Below, piece by piece: positions 25,703 through 33,884 of a stretch of DNA of 64,000 bases. A program made the position numbers and the translations under genes. The stretch's first letter is position 1, and each line of letters starts with the position of its first letter. The DNA is from Collinsella sp. (GTDB taxonomy: Bacteria; Actinomycetota; Coriobacteriia; Coriobacteriales; Coriobacteriaceae): assembly GCA_019419505.1 (NCBI GenBank), contig DXZS01000025.1, positions 110,983 through 174,982 on the forward strand, read 5' to 3'. The notes beneath the pieces were generated by a model. It worked only from the letters and a program-made list of their open reading frames with translations. It had not been told where the DNA came from and searched no databases.

Positions 25703-27073
25703 ATGGACCAGCGTTCCGTACGCGATATTCTTGCCGGTAAAACCTACTTTATCCGCACCTTTGGCTGCCAGATGAATCAGCACGACTCCGAGCGTGTGAG
25801 CGGTCTGCTTGATTCGTATGGCTGCCTCATGGCGCTCGATCCCGCGCATGCCGATATCGTTGTCTTCATGACGTGCTGCGTGCGCGAGGCCGCCGATACT
25901 CGCCTGTACGGTCAGTGCAATTCCTGCAAAAGCCTGCCGCCTTCGCCTTCGGGCAAGCGCGTGGTTGCCGTTGGCGGTTGCATCGCGCAGCGCGATGGCG
26001 AGGGCCTGCTCACCAACGTCGATAACGTCAATGTCATCTTTGGCACGCATTCCATTGCACATGTGGCCGAGCTCATTGCCGAGGCGTTCCTTGATGGTAA
26101 GCGTCATATCCGCACCAATGAGCATGAGGATACGGACGCCATGAGCATGCCGTGGCATCGCGAGACCCAGTATCACGCCTGGGTGCCCATCATGACAGGC
26201 TGCAATAATTTCTGCACCTATTGCATCGTGCCGTACGTACGCGGTCGCGAAAAGAGCCGCCCCTTCGAGGAAATTGTCGACGAGGTGACCGGTCTGGTGC
26301 GCCAGGGCGTGCGTGAGATTACGCTGCTGGGCCAAAACGTTAACTCATATGGTCGCGATCTGTTTGGCAAGCCGCGTTTTGCCGATTTGCTGCGTGCCGT
26401 GGGCGATACGGGCGTGGAGCGCATCTTCTTTACGTCTTCGCATCCTAAGGACCTGCTGCCCGAGACCATCGACGCCATGGCCGAGACACCTGCCGTAATG
26501 CCGCAACTGCACCTGGCCGTCCAGTCAGGTTCGACGCGGATCCTCAAAGAGATGAATCGCCGTTATACACGCGAGGACTATCTGGGCCTGGTCGATCGCA
26601 TTCGCAACCGCATGCCCGATATCGCGCTCTCGACCGACATTATCGTTGGCTTCCCGGGCGAGACTGAAGAAGACTTTGAGCAGACGCTCTCACTTGCCGA
26701 GACGGTCCGCTATGCTCAGGCCTATACCTTCATCTATTCCAAGCGCGCCGGTACCCCGGCCGCCGAGATTGACGATCCTACGCCGCATGAGGTTATTCTC
26801 GAGCGTTTCAATCGCCTGGTTAAGGTTATCGAGACCACGGCACACGAGTATAACCAGGGTGAGCTTCATACTGTGGTTCCCGCGCTCATTGAGGGAACGA
26901 GTAAAAAGAACGATGCGGTCCTGCTGGGCAAGAGTCCCAAGAATCAGACCGTGCATGCGCCTATCCCCGTGGGTTACAGCATCGATCAGCTTGTTGGCAA
27001 GATCGTTGATGTTGACGTTGACGTTGCCAAGACCTGGTATTTGTCCGGTTCTGTTGTGGGCGAGCCGCGCTAA
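25703..27073 (+). CDS. miaB: tRNA-2-methylthio-N6-dimethylallyladenosine synthase MiaB
   Basis: A 456-residue radical SAM methylthiotransferase that turns i6A37 into ms2i6A37 in tRNAs reading codons that start with U. MTTase cysteines occur in 'TFGCQMNQHDSERV', 'MTCCVREAAD' and 'VGGCIAQRDG'; the radical SAM motif CNNFCTYC is at 167-174; 'GQNVNSYG' and a C-terminal TRAM domain are typical of MiaB. ATG 25703 is 9 bases after TTAGGA; ATG 25697 is also possible but very close to that site. miaA follows with a one-base overlap, giving both enzymes for the same nucleotide. Confidence 0.95.
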   Translation: MDQRSVRDILAGKTYFIRTFGCQMNQHDSERVSGLLDSYGCLMALDPAHADIVVFMTCCVREAADTRLYGQCNSCKSLPPSPSGKRVVAVGGCIAQRDGEGLLTNVDNVNVIFGTHSIAHVAELIAEAFLDGKRHIRTNEHEDTDAMSMPWHRETQYHAWVPIMTGCNNFCTYCIVPYVRGREKSRPFEEIVDEVTGLVRQGVREITLLGQNVNSYGRDLFGKPRFADLLRAVGDTGVERIFFTSSHPKDLLPETIDAMAETPAVMPQLHLAVQSGSTRILKEMNRRYTREDYLGLVDRIRNRMPDIALSTDIIVGFPGETEEDFEQTLSLAETVRYAQAYTFIYSKRAGTPAAEIDDPTPHEVILERFNRLVKVIETTAHEYNQGELHTVVPALIEGTSKKNDAVLLGKSPKNQTVHAPIPVGYSIDQLVGKIVDVDVDVAKTWYLSGSVVGEPR

Positions 27074-28011
27074 TGGTTGCTCCCGGGGCAGGTCTTTCCG
27101 CCGTTGCGATCGTCGGTCCGACGGCGGTTGGTAAAAGCGATGTTGCCGACCGTTTGGCAGCTCGTCTTTCGTCTGAAGTGCTGTCGTGCGATGCGATGCA
27201 AATCTATCGCGGCATGGACATCGGTACCGCAAAGATGGCGCCCGATGAGTGCACGGCGCCGCTGCGTCTCGTCGACATTGTAGAGCCGGGTGTGGCATAT
27301 TCTGCTGCGCTTTATCAGGCTGACGCTCGCGCGCATGTTGAACGTCTCCTTGGTTTGGGTTGCCTGCCGGTTTTTTGCGGAGGTACGGGGCTATATCTCA
27401 AGGCCGCCCTTGATGAGATGGACTTTCCCTCGGGTGAACTTGAGGACGATCGTCGTGCGGGCTATCAGGAGCTTGCCGAGCGTATTGGCGAGGAAGAACT
27501 GCATGCCCTGCTTGCCGAGCGCGATCCAGAATCGGCTGCTGTTATTCATCCCCATAACGTGCGCCGTGTGATTCGTGCGCTCGAGATGCATGATGATGGT
27601 ATCTCCTATGCACAGCAAAAAAGTCAGTTTAGTGTTCCGCGCGAGCATTATCATGCCCTATGGTTTGGCCTGACGCGAAATCGCGAGGTGCTCTATGAAC
27701 GCATTAACCTGCGCGTCGATCTGATGTTTGAGCAGGGTCTTGTCGATGAGGTCCGCGGTCTTATGGACCAGGGGCTGGGAGATGCCCTGACGTCGATGCA
27801 GGCAATTGGCTATAAAGAGATCATCGATGCTTTCAATGGCGTGATGAGCATGGATGAGGCTCGCGAACTCATTAAGATGCGTTCGCGTCGTTATGCCAAG
27901 CGTCAGCTTTCGTGGTTTAAGCGCGATGACCGTATCGTGTGGTTTGATATGGATGAATGTACGATCGATGGGGTCGTTGAGGATATCCTGCATCGTATTG
28001 AGGCTGCCTAA
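27073..28011 (+). CDS. miaA: tRNA dimethylallyltransferase MiaA
   Basis: A 312-residue enzyme that transfers dimethylallyl to A37 of tRNA, making the substrate of MiaB. P-loop 'GPTAVGKSD' is near residues 15-23, with 'SCDAMQIYRGMDIGTAK' and 'GGTGLYLKAAL' after it and 'RSRRYAKRQLSWFKRDDRI' near the C-terminus. ATG 27073 overlaps the miaB stop (TAATG), and hflX overlaps its own stop in the same way. Confidence 0.95.
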   Translation: MVAPGAGLSAVAIVGPTAVGKSDVADRLAARLSSEVLSCDAMQIYRGMDIGTAKMAPDECTAPLRLVDIVEPGVAYSAALYQADARAHVERLLGLGCLPVFCGGTGLYLKAALDEMDFPSGELEDDRRAGYQELAERIGEEELHALLAERDPESAAVIHPHNVRRVIRALEMHDDGISYAQQKSQFSVPREHYHALWFGLTRNREVLYERINLRVDLMFEQGLVDEVRGLMDQGLGDALTSMQAIGYKEIIDAFNGVMSMDEARELIKMRSRRYAKRQLSWFKRDDRIVWFDMDECTIDGVVEDILHRIEAA

Positions 28012-29300
28012 TGGCCCGTTTCCCCCTTGTTCCCACGGCACCCGAGCCCGAGCGTGCCATTTTAGTTGGTGTTGAGTGGCGCGACAATGCATGGCCACTC
28101 GATCGATCGCTCGATGAGCTGGAACGCCTTGCCCACACGGCTGGTGCCCAGTGCGTGGCACGCTTGTCGCAGCGTTTGGTAAAGCCGTATCCTAAATCGT
28201 TTATCGGTTCCGGTAAGGTTGAAGAGCTGTGCGGCCTGGTGCATCGCATGGATGCCGATGTCGTTATTTTTGACGACGACCTGACCCCCTCGCAGCAATC
28301 CTATTTGGAGAAAGCCGTGGGCGAGCCGGTAAAGATTATCGATCGTACAGCACTGATCCTGGATATCTTTGGCCTGCATGCTCAGACGCGTGAGGGACGC
28401 CTGCAGGTACAGCTGGCACAGCTTCAATATTTGTTGCCTCGCCTGCGTGGCATGTGGAGCCATCTCGCCAAGGAGCAGACGCGCGGCGGCATCGGCTCAC
28501 GTTTTGGTCAGGGCGAAAGTCAGCTCGAGGTCGACCGTCGCCTCATTCGTAATAAGATCGCTGCGCTTCGTCGTGAGCTCAAGCAGGTTGAACAGCGTCG
28601 TGATGTTCAATCCAAGAGTCGCATTGAGTCACCGGCGTTTCGCGTCGCGTTAGCCGGTTATACCAATGCCGGTAAATCGACGTTACTCAATCGTCTGACC
28701 GGCTCTACGGTACTTTCGCAGGACAAGCTGTTTGCTACGCTCGACCCGACGACGCGTTCGTATCGTCTGCCCGGCGGTCGCGGCATGACGATTACCGATA
28801 CCGTCGGCTTTATTCAAAAGCTGCCCCATGGTCTGGTCGATGCCTTTAAATCGACGCTGTCCGAGGTTTTGGGTGCCGATCTAATTCTCAAAGTCGTAGA
28901 TGCGTCTGACGAGGACTATGAGCGGCAGCTGGAGGCTGTCGACCGCGTGCTTGATGAGATCGGCGCCGGAGAGCGTTTAACGCTGACCGTATTCAATAAA
29001 ATCGATCTTCTCGATAGCGTCGATCGATTGAGTTTCCGTCGTCGCTATCCGGAGGCCGTTCTGTTCTCGGCCCAAACGGGCGAGGGGCTCGACGATCTCG
29101 TCGACCGGATTGCTCGCGAGGCAGCTGCCACCGATGTGTTGCTCTCCGCTGATATCCCGTATCGTGAGGGCGCTCTCATCACGCTGGTGCATGAGCAGGG
29201 AACCCTTCTGCATGAGGAATATCTCGAGGACGGCGTTCGCATTGTGGCGAAGTTGCCGGCTCGTATTGCACCGCGGCTCGAGCGTTATCGCACCGAGTAG
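28011..29300 (+). CDS. hflX: GTPase HflX
   Basis: A 429-residue ribosome-binding GTPase that splits stalled or stress-inactivated 70S ribosomes. The N-terminal HflX domain includes 'FIGSGKVEEL' and 'LTPSQQSYLEKAVG'; a coiled linker has 'GIGSRFGQGESQLEVDRR'; the G domain has 'GYTNAGKST' at 216-224, 'DTVGFIQKLP' and 'NKIDLLD'. It is the last gene of the rny-hflX run and overlaps the convergent DUF1624 gene by 16 bases, with no terminator between them. Confidence 0.95.
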   Translation: MARFPLVPTAPEPERAILVGVEWRDNAWPLDRSLDELERLAHTAGAQCVARLSQRLVKPYPKSFIGSGKVEELCGLVHRMDADVVIFDDDLTPSQQSYLEKAVGEPVKIIDRTALILDIFGLHAQTREGRLQVQLAQLQYLLPRLRGMWSHLAKEQTRGGIGSRFGQGESQLEVDRRLIRNKIAALRRELKQVEQRRDVQSKSRIESPAFRVALAGYTNAGKSTLLNRLTGSTVLSQDKLFATLDPTTRSYRLPGGRGMTITDTVGFIQKLPHGLVDAFKSTLSEVLGADLILKVVDASDEDYERQLEAVDRVLDEIGAGERLTLTVFNKIDLLDSVDRLSFRRRYPEAVLFSAQTGEGLDDLVDRIAREAAATDVLLSADIPYREGALITLVHEQGTLLHEEYLEDGVRIVAKLPARIAPRLERYRTE

Positions 29301-29989
29301 ACGAGCTCCAAAATGCCCAGAATGATGGGCTGATGCAGCAGATAAAAGGGGAGAGCGTGACGTCCAAGGCTGGCGAGCGCCGGCAGGGGGTTGGCGTAGG
29401 CCCAGCTAGGGACGGTCTCATCGATTCCCTGCGCTATGTGTGCGGCGAAGTATCCTGCAAGATACATAAAGATAAACGGGATGATGGGGTAGTAATCACC
29501 CGAGACAAACCCAGGGCTCGGAAATCCCAGCCACGCCAGGTAGGGGACAGGGTAGATCGTTTTGGGGATGCTCCAGGTGATTGCGAACAACACAAGGCAT
29601 AGGGGCATGCCCCATCTCGCCGTTATCTTCTTAAGGACGGGATCGGTCAACGCCACGATGCCGGTGCATGCGGCCATGCAGTAGATGATGCCAAAATTAA
29701 CCGAATCGTCGACTGAGACAAGTGTTGTTGCCAACCAGACAACGAGTGCTGCTAAGGCGTATTTGGCGGCACGTTTGATATTGTTGCGCGAAAGAGTACA
29801 CATCCAACCCGCGATAAACAAAAATACCCAGCTGATGCTGGCGCGCCAGACGTCTTGAAAGACAGTCTGGGTAAACCAAGGCATATCCCAGCCGTACAGG
29901 TAGGCAAGATCATAGCAAGCGTGAAAACCTGCCATAGAAATCATCGTAAACCCGCGGACGGTATCAAAGATGGTGATGCGTTTTTGCAT
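29285..29989 (-). CDS. DUF1624 heparan-alpha-glucosaminide N-acetyltransferase-like membrane protein
   Basis: A 234-residue polytopic membrane protein with about seven hydrophobic segments. It opens with 'IFDTVRGFTMISMAGFHACY', the (D)xxRG ... H pattern of the DUF1624/HGSNAT-catalytic-domain family, proposed to move acetyl or acyl groups across membranes. The substrate is unknown. Its start adjoins the lexA stop (lexA ends at 29989), so both may share one transcript, and it would then be SOS-responsive (inference). Confidence 0.75.
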   Translation of the reverse strand: MQKRITIFDTVRGFTMISMAGFHACYDLAYLYGWDMPWFTQTVFQDVWRASISWVFLFIAGWMCTLSRNNIKRAAKYALAALVVWLATTLVSVDDSVNFGIIYCMAACTGIVALTDPVLKKITARWGMPLCLVLFAITWSIPKTIYPVPYLAWLGFPSPGFVSGDYYPIIPFIFMYLAGYFAAHIAQGIDETVPSWAYANPLPALASLGRHALPFYLLHQPIILGILELVYSVR

Positions 29990-30633
29990 TACGAGAACCG
30001 GCGCATCAAGCCGACGACTTTGCCCAGGATAACGGGATTCGTTGCATAGATAGGCTCCATGGTGTCATTCTCAGGCTGCAGGCGTACGCGTCCCTGCTCC
30101 TTGTAGAACGTCTTGACGGTCGCTGAACCATCGATCATGGCCACGACAATTTCGCCGTTCATGGCATTCTTTTGTTCACGGACAATGATGTAATCGCCAT
30201 TGAAGATGCCGACATTGATCATTGAGCTCCCATGCACCTCAAGGATAAAGGAACCCTGATCAGTCGCGATTTCGGTCGGGATAGTAAACGTGTCTTCGAT
30301 ATTCTGCTCGGCCAGAATGGGGATCCCAGCCGCGACGCGACCAACGAGCGGTAGCGAGACCGTTCCGCGAGGTGCGGTGGGCTCGTCAGATTTAGAAATT
30401 GAGACAGAGGAACCGTCCTCGTTAAAGAGTTCCAGGGCGCGCGGTTTGGTGGCATCGCGCTTGAGTAGCCCGCGCGCCTCCAGGGCAGAGAGATGGGCGT
30501 GCACGGTGCTTGGGGAGGAAAGGCCCACGGCAGAAGCCATCTCGCGCACGCTGGGCGGATAACCCTTCTCCTGCTGATATTCCTTGATGAAGTCGTAAAT
30601 TTGCTGCTGACGCTTGGTAATTTTGCGAGCCAT
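29989..30633 (-). CDS. lexA: SOS repressor LexA
   Basis: A 214-residue LexA. The N-terminal winged helix has 'GYPPSVREMASAVGLSSPST'. The self-cleavage bond is Ala102-Gly103 in 'RVAAGIP', with Ser137 in 'VHGSSM' and Lys174 in 'ATVKTF' as the catalytic dyad. ATG 30633 is chosen because AGAGGA lies 8 bases upstream. It is divergent from a LysM/YneA-like gene, the intergenic region between them carrying three LexA-type boxes, so it is autoregulated. Confidence 0.97.
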   Translation of the reverse strand: MARKITKRQQQIYDFIKEYQQEKGYPPSVREMASAVGLSSPSTVHAHLSALEARGLLKRDATKPRALELFNEDGSSVSISKSDEPTAPRGTVSLPLVGRVAAGIPILAEQNIEDTFTIPTEIATDQGSFILEVHGSSMINVGIFNGDYIIVREQKNAMNGEIVVAMIDGSATVKTFYKEQGRVRLQPENDTMEPIYATNPVILGKVVGLMRRFS

Positions 30634-30656
30634 CAGGGCATCCTCTCTACCCATGT

Positions 30657-30726
30657 CAAACAAATGTTCGAATTTTGCTTGACAGGAACAACTGTTCGAA
30701 GATAATAATAACCGAACATTCGTTCT
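30657..30726. promoter_or_regulatory. lexA / yneA-like divergent control region with three SOS boxes
   Basis: Three CGAAC-N4-GTTCG-type sites lie within 70 bases: 30657-30670 (CAAAC-AAAT-GTTCG, one mismatch), 30685-30698 (GGAAC-AACT-GTTCG, one mismatch) and 30713-30726 (CGAAC-ATTC-GTTCT, one mismatch). A rightward promoter TTGACA (30679-30684) and TAATAA (30703-30708), spacer 18, has the second box in its spacer and would drive the LysM gene. No clear leftward promoter could be chosen. Confidence 0.85.
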
Positions 30727-30793
30727 CGCGCTAGACATTTTTGTCCGCGCGGCTTGATAAAACTGTTCTCAGCAAAACACGCGAGAGGAGAAC

Positions 30794-31246
30794 ATGATGA
30801 ACGCAACGAATATGGTCCAGGGAAACCTCGCCCTTAAGCTCGAGACGCCTGCAGAACCCGCTTTTACGGTTGTTCAGGGTGGCCGCTCCGGCATTCAACC
30901 TTTGACCGTACAGCCTGCTCGCAATCAGCAGGCTGTAGTCGCGCCGGCCCGCGTTGCCCTGAAGGTTCCGACGATTGTCGCCGTCGCCGTTGCGCTTACG
31001 CTCTTCTTTGTCCTCGCTACTTCGGTCTTTAGCGCTCGTCACGCCGCGTATGCCGAGTCCGTTTCCAACATTACTTACGAGACCATTCGCGTTCAGACTG
31101 GCGATTCTCTTTGGTCGCTTGCCGAGGAATATCCAATCGAAGGCCTTTCCACGCAAGAGACTTCCGACATGATCCGTAACGTCAATCATCTGGAGCATGG
31201 TTCGCTCGCCGCCGGTGCGCATCTTAAGGTTCCTGCTCGTTCGTAA
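30794..31246 (+). CDS. LysM-domain membrane protein, YneA-like SOS division inhibitor candidate
   Basis: A 150-residue protein: a ~57-residue N-terminal tail, one membrane helix (residues 59-79, 'PTIVAVAVALTLFFVLATSV') and an extracytoplasmic LysM domain (about 95-148, 'VQTGDSLWSLAEEYPIEG'). YneA of Bacillus is a small membrane protein with a LysM domain, is divergent from lexA, and blocks division during SOS. Here the position, the SOS boxes and the LysM domain all agree; the N-terminal tail is longer than in YneA. Function is inferred from context. GAGGAG precedes ATG 30794. Confidence 0.8.
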   Translation: MMNATNMVQGNLALKLETPAEPAFTVVQGGRSGIQPLTVQPARNQQAVVAPARVALKVPTIVAVAVALTLFFVLATSVFSARHAAYAESVSNITYETIRVQTGDSLWSLAEEYPIEGLSTQETSDMIRNVNHLEHGSLAAGAHLKVPARS

Positions 31247-31259
31247 TCATTATCGCGCT

Positions 31260-31303
31260 GCGCATGGTACCCTTGTTATCGTTTAAGAGGAGGTACCATG
31301 CGC
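31260..31303 (+). promoter_or_regulatory. Inverted repeat enclosing the nrdR ribosome site and start codon
   Basis: GCGCATGGTACC (31260-31271) is the exact reverse complement of 31292-31303, which contains the nrdR ATG at 31298. The 20-base loop holds AGAGGAGG. Pairing would bury the start codon. Confidence 0.6.
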
Positions 31304-31741
31304 TGTCCCAAATGCGGCAAGGCACATACCCGCGTCGTTGATTCTCGTATGCAGGAGTCAAATAACACCATTAAGCGCCGTCGCGAATGTTGCTCGTGTA
31401 ACTATCGCTTTACAACGTTCGAGCGATGCGAAGACCCAATCGAGGTCATTAAGTCAGACGGAACCAAGCAGCGGTTCGATCGCAATAAGCTGCTCGTCGG
31501 CTTGATGCGAGCCACCATCAAGCGCGATATCGACACTAAGAAGCTCAATGAGATTATCGATGACATCGAGGTCGAGCTGCGCTCTCGCACGCTGACGGCC
31601 GTCACGTCCCATGAGTTGGGTGACATGGTGCTCAAGCGCTTGGCCAAGATTGACAAGGTGGCGTACATCCGCTTTGCCTCGGTCTACCGCGATTTCAAAG
31701 ACGTCGATGAGTTTCTGCAAGAGCTCGACAAGCTAAGGTGA
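31298..31741 (+). CDS. nrdR: Transcriptional repressor NrdR
   Basis: A 147-residue repressor of ribonucleotide reductase genes. The zinc ribbon uses Cys3, Cys6, Cys31 and Cys34 ('CPKCGK', 'CCSCNYRFTTFE'), and an ATP-cone domain (about 49-139) senses ATP/dATP. Regulated nrd genes are not in the window. It follows the LysM gene by 51 bases and is 4 bases from dut, so nucleotide-pool genes are grouped next to the SOS divergon. Its start lies inside an inverted repeat (separate entry). Confidence 0.96.
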   Translation: MRCPKCGKAHTRVVDSRMQESNNTIKRRRECCSCNYRFTTFERCEDPIEVIKSDGTKQRFDRNKLLVGLMRATIKRDIDTKKLNEIIDDIEVELRSRTLTAVTSHELGDMVLKRLAKIDKVAYIRFASVYRDFKDVDEFLQELDKLR

Positions 31742-31745
31742 TTCC

Positions 31746-32189
31746 ATGCCCAACATTACCGTCAACATAAAGCGTCTCGATCCCACCGTCGAGCTTCCCA
31801 AATACGCCCATCCCACCGATGCCGGCTTGGATTTGCGCTCCAACGAGGACTGCGTCCTGAAGCCCTTCGAACGCCGTCTGGTCTCTACTGGGCTGGCCAT
31901 CGCCCTGCCCGACGGCTACGCCGGCTTCGTCCAGCCCCGCAGCGGCTTGGCCATCAAGCAGGGCCTGTCTATAGTCAACACGCCGGGCCTCATTGACGCC
32001 CACTACCGAGGAGAACTCAAGGTTATCCTCATCAACCTGGATCCCACCAACGACATCCGAATCAACAAAGGCGACCGCATCGCCCAGCTCGTCATCCAAG
32101 AAGTCCCCACGGTCAACCTCGTAGAAGTAGAAGAACTAGACAAAACCGACCGGGGCAACGGAGGCTTCGGCTCCAGCGGCATCGCCTAG
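31746..32189 (+). CDS. dut: dUTP diphosphatase
   Basis: A 147-residue trimeric dUTPase that hydrolyses dUTP to dUMP, keeping uracil out of DNA and feeding dTMP synthesis. Motifs in order: 'AGLDLRSNED' (I), 'QPRSGLAIKQ' (III with the RSG loop), 'NTPGLIDAHYRGEL', 'RIAQLVIQ' and the C-terminal 'RGNGGFGSSG' arm that closes over the active site. It is coupled to nrdR. Confidence 0.96.
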   Translation: MPNITVNIKRLDPTVELPKYAHPTDAGLDLRSNEDCVLKPFERRLVSTGLAIALPDGYAGFVQPRSGLAIKQGLSIVNTPGLIDAHYRGELKVILINLDPTNDIRINKGDRIAQLVIQEVPTVNLVEVEELDKTDRGNGGFGSSGIA

Positions 32190-32214
32190 GGCGCTCGTAT
32201 CCCTCCCGCCCGGG

Positions 32215-32296
32215 GCTTACCTATATCATTCCATGCTCAAACATTCTCGCGTCGCTTCGCTCGCTGCGAAACTGCGCGTGGAACGATATGTGTGAG
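32215..32296 (-). repeat. Palindromic element family 2, shortened copy
   Basis: It matches the reverse complement of the core of 32466-32569: both share GCTCAAACATTCTCGC and GCGAAACTGCGCGTGG. This copy lacks about 13 bases of the terminal repeat (its end goes directly from GCTTAC to CTATATC) and has a few extra bases in the centre. Confidence 0.75.
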
Positions 32297-32339
32297 AGGC
32301 AGGCGGCCGGCTACTCGCTTGAAAAAATAATTACATTCT

Positions 32340-32388
32340 AGTAAGCCAATGCGACAAAGGAACAATCCCTTTGTCGCATTGGCTTACT
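32340..32388. terminator. Perfect 21-bp stem-loop, probable bidirectional terminator
   Basis: Bases 32340-32360 are the exact reverse complement of 32368-32388, with a 7-base loop (AACAATC). TTTAGATTTT lies just downstream on the plus strand, and A-rich sequence precedes it (GAAAAAATAA), giving T-rich flanks in both directions. It lies between convergent genes. Confidence 0.6.
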
Positions 32389-32465
32389 GTATTTAGATTT
32401 TCCGGTTTCGCCTTTGAAGGTTCTAGTGGTGGGGAATCTGGTATAGCTGCTAGTACGTAAACGCA

Positions 32466-32569
32466 GCTTACCTGCGGGAGGCCCCTATATATCGTCCCAC
32501 GCGCAGTTTCGCAGCGAAGCGAGAATGTTTGAGCATGGGATGATATATAGGGGCCTCCCGCAGGTAAGC
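32466..32569 (+). repeat. Palindromic element family 2, intact copy with 34-bp terminal inverted repeats
   Basis: Bases 32466-32499 and 32536-32569 are inverted repeats of 34 bases with a single mismatch. The 36-base core between them is itself partly self-complementary (TTCGCAGCGAAG). It has no coding capacity. Its right end is 14 bases from the stop of the neighbouring glycosyltransferase gene. Confidence 0.85.
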
Positions 32570-32582
32570 GGACATAAAGACG

Positions 32583-33884
32583 CTAGCGGATATGCGCGGG
32601 TTTTCCGCCCCAGTAGAAGCGGCAAAAGGCTCTTTTGCGCTTTTGGGGTTTGCCTACGAGCTCCATGGTTGCGATGGCTATGTCTTCGGCTGCGTGGGGG
32701 CGGCGTAGCACTTCGCCGTTGATGAGTAGGGCTTTGAGTGATTCGGGATGGTCGTGCAAGTGACGTAGGGTTACGATGAGTTCTCGTGCGGTGGTGACAT
32801 GCATGCTGGCGCCCATGCCGGTGAGCATGGTGGTGTTGGCCTTTTCCTGGCCATAGGACTTGCCCAGCAGGATCATCGGCAGATGTGCGCATAGGCACTC
32901 GGTGACGGTGAGTCCGCCCGATTTGAGAATTGCCAGGTCGCAGCCGTGCATGAGGGCCGCCATGTCGTCGACATAGTCCAGCACCGTGACGTTTTCGAGC
33001 TTCATGGCATCGAAGAGCGTCTTGAGGCGGGCGGCGTATTCCTTATCCTTGCCCGGCAAAAAGACAAAGTGCATGTCTTCGAAGCTGCGAAGGAAGGGGA
33101 GGGTGCGGTCCATCTCCGCGCGAAAGCGAACGTACGGTTGAGGCAAGCTGGCACCGGCCATTACCAGCACGACGGTCTTGTCGGTGGGGAGGTTGAACTT
33201 AGCTAGCTCTTCCTCGCGATCGTAATCCGTGTCGAATCCGGCGCGAATGGGAATGCCGGTAATGCGAATCTTTGTTTCGAGCACCTTGCGCGGACGCAGC
33301 GTTTCGGCCATAAATTCGTTGGCAACACAGAATAAATCGGTGTCCTTGTGGGGCCACCAGCCTTCGACTTCGTAGTCGGTCGGTACGCAGATGACCGGAT
33401 AATCGATACCCGTAATTACGCGGGCGCCCACGGCAACATTGGCTGCCGTGATGTGCGTTGCAACCACGGCTATGGGCCTGCGGCTACGAATATATTCGTT
33501 GAAGGCGGGGAACATAATTCGCGACCATGCCGTTCCGCCACCCCAGAGAAGATGTCCCGTAAGCGTATATCGCCAGGTCAGGTCGTAAATGGGGCGCGTG
33601 GCTCCCGTAAAAGAAGCCGCGGTCTTATTGCCGTCGAATTTAATACGTCCAAAATCAAGGATATCGAGCACTTCAATCTCAATATCCTCGGGGATGCCAT
33701 TGGTGCCGCGGATAAGGTCGAATGCCTGCGCAATCGCATTTGCGGCGGCCTTGTGGCCCGAGCCAACGGAGGCGTGCACGATGGTCACGAGAGGTTTTTG
33801 CTGAGCCAGGAGCGTGGTTTGCTCCGATTGGGGAGTGCTGTGCGTGAGCAGGGGAGCGTCGTCACTCGTCTGCGCCTGGTCCAT
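32583..33884 (-). CDS. MGDG-synthase-like (GT28) glycosyltransferase
   Basis: A 433-residue glycosyltransferase of the UgtP/MGD1 type, which adds sugars from UDP-donors to diacylglycerol at the membrane to form glycolipids and lipoteichoic-acid anchors. The N-terminal MGDG-synthase domain opens with 'TIVHASVGSGHKAAANAIAQ'; the C-terminal donor-binding half has 'LVMAGASLP', 'VFLPGKDKEY' and 'KSGGLTVTECLCAHLP'. ATG 33884 is chosen for the GGGGAG 6-7 bases upstream; a longer start at 33923 exists. The C-terminus is basic ('KRKRAFCRFYWGGK'). Sugar and acceptor are not determinable. Confidence 0.85.
   Translation of the reverse strand: MDQAQTSDDAPLLTHSTPQSEQTTLLAQQKPLVTIVHASVGSGHKAAANAIAQAFDLIRGTNGIPEDIEIEVLDILDFGRIKFDGNKTAASFTGATRPIYDLTWRYTLTGHLLWGGGTAWSRIMFPAFNEYIRSRRPIAVVATHITAANVAVGARVITGIDYPVICVPTDYEVEGWWPHKDTDLFCVANEFMAETLRPRKVLETKIRITGIPIRAGFDTDYDREEELAKFNLPTDKTVVLVMAGASLPQPYVRFRAEMDRTLPFLRSFEDMHFVFLPGKDKEYAARLKTLFDAMKLENVTVLDYVDDMAALMHGCDLAILKSGGLTVTECLCAHLPMILLGKSYGQEKANTTMLTGMGASMHVTTARELIVTLRHLHDHPESLKALLINGEVLRRPHAAEDIAIATMELVGKPQKRKRAFCRFYWGGKPAHIR

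Larger units (their letters stand above)
32190..32582. other. 393-base intergenic region with palindromic elements
   Basis: No gene is supported. It contains two inverted copies of palindromic family 2 (32215-32296 and 32466-32569) on either side of a perfect 21-bp stem-loop (32340-32388). The convergent genes dut and the glycosyltransferase end at its edges, so several of these structures may also act as terminators. Confidence 0.6.

Noticed and set aside
29179..29421. Minus-strand frame over the hflX/DUF1624 junction as a separate small gene
   Set aside because: It overlaps two recognised genes and shows no coding character of its own.
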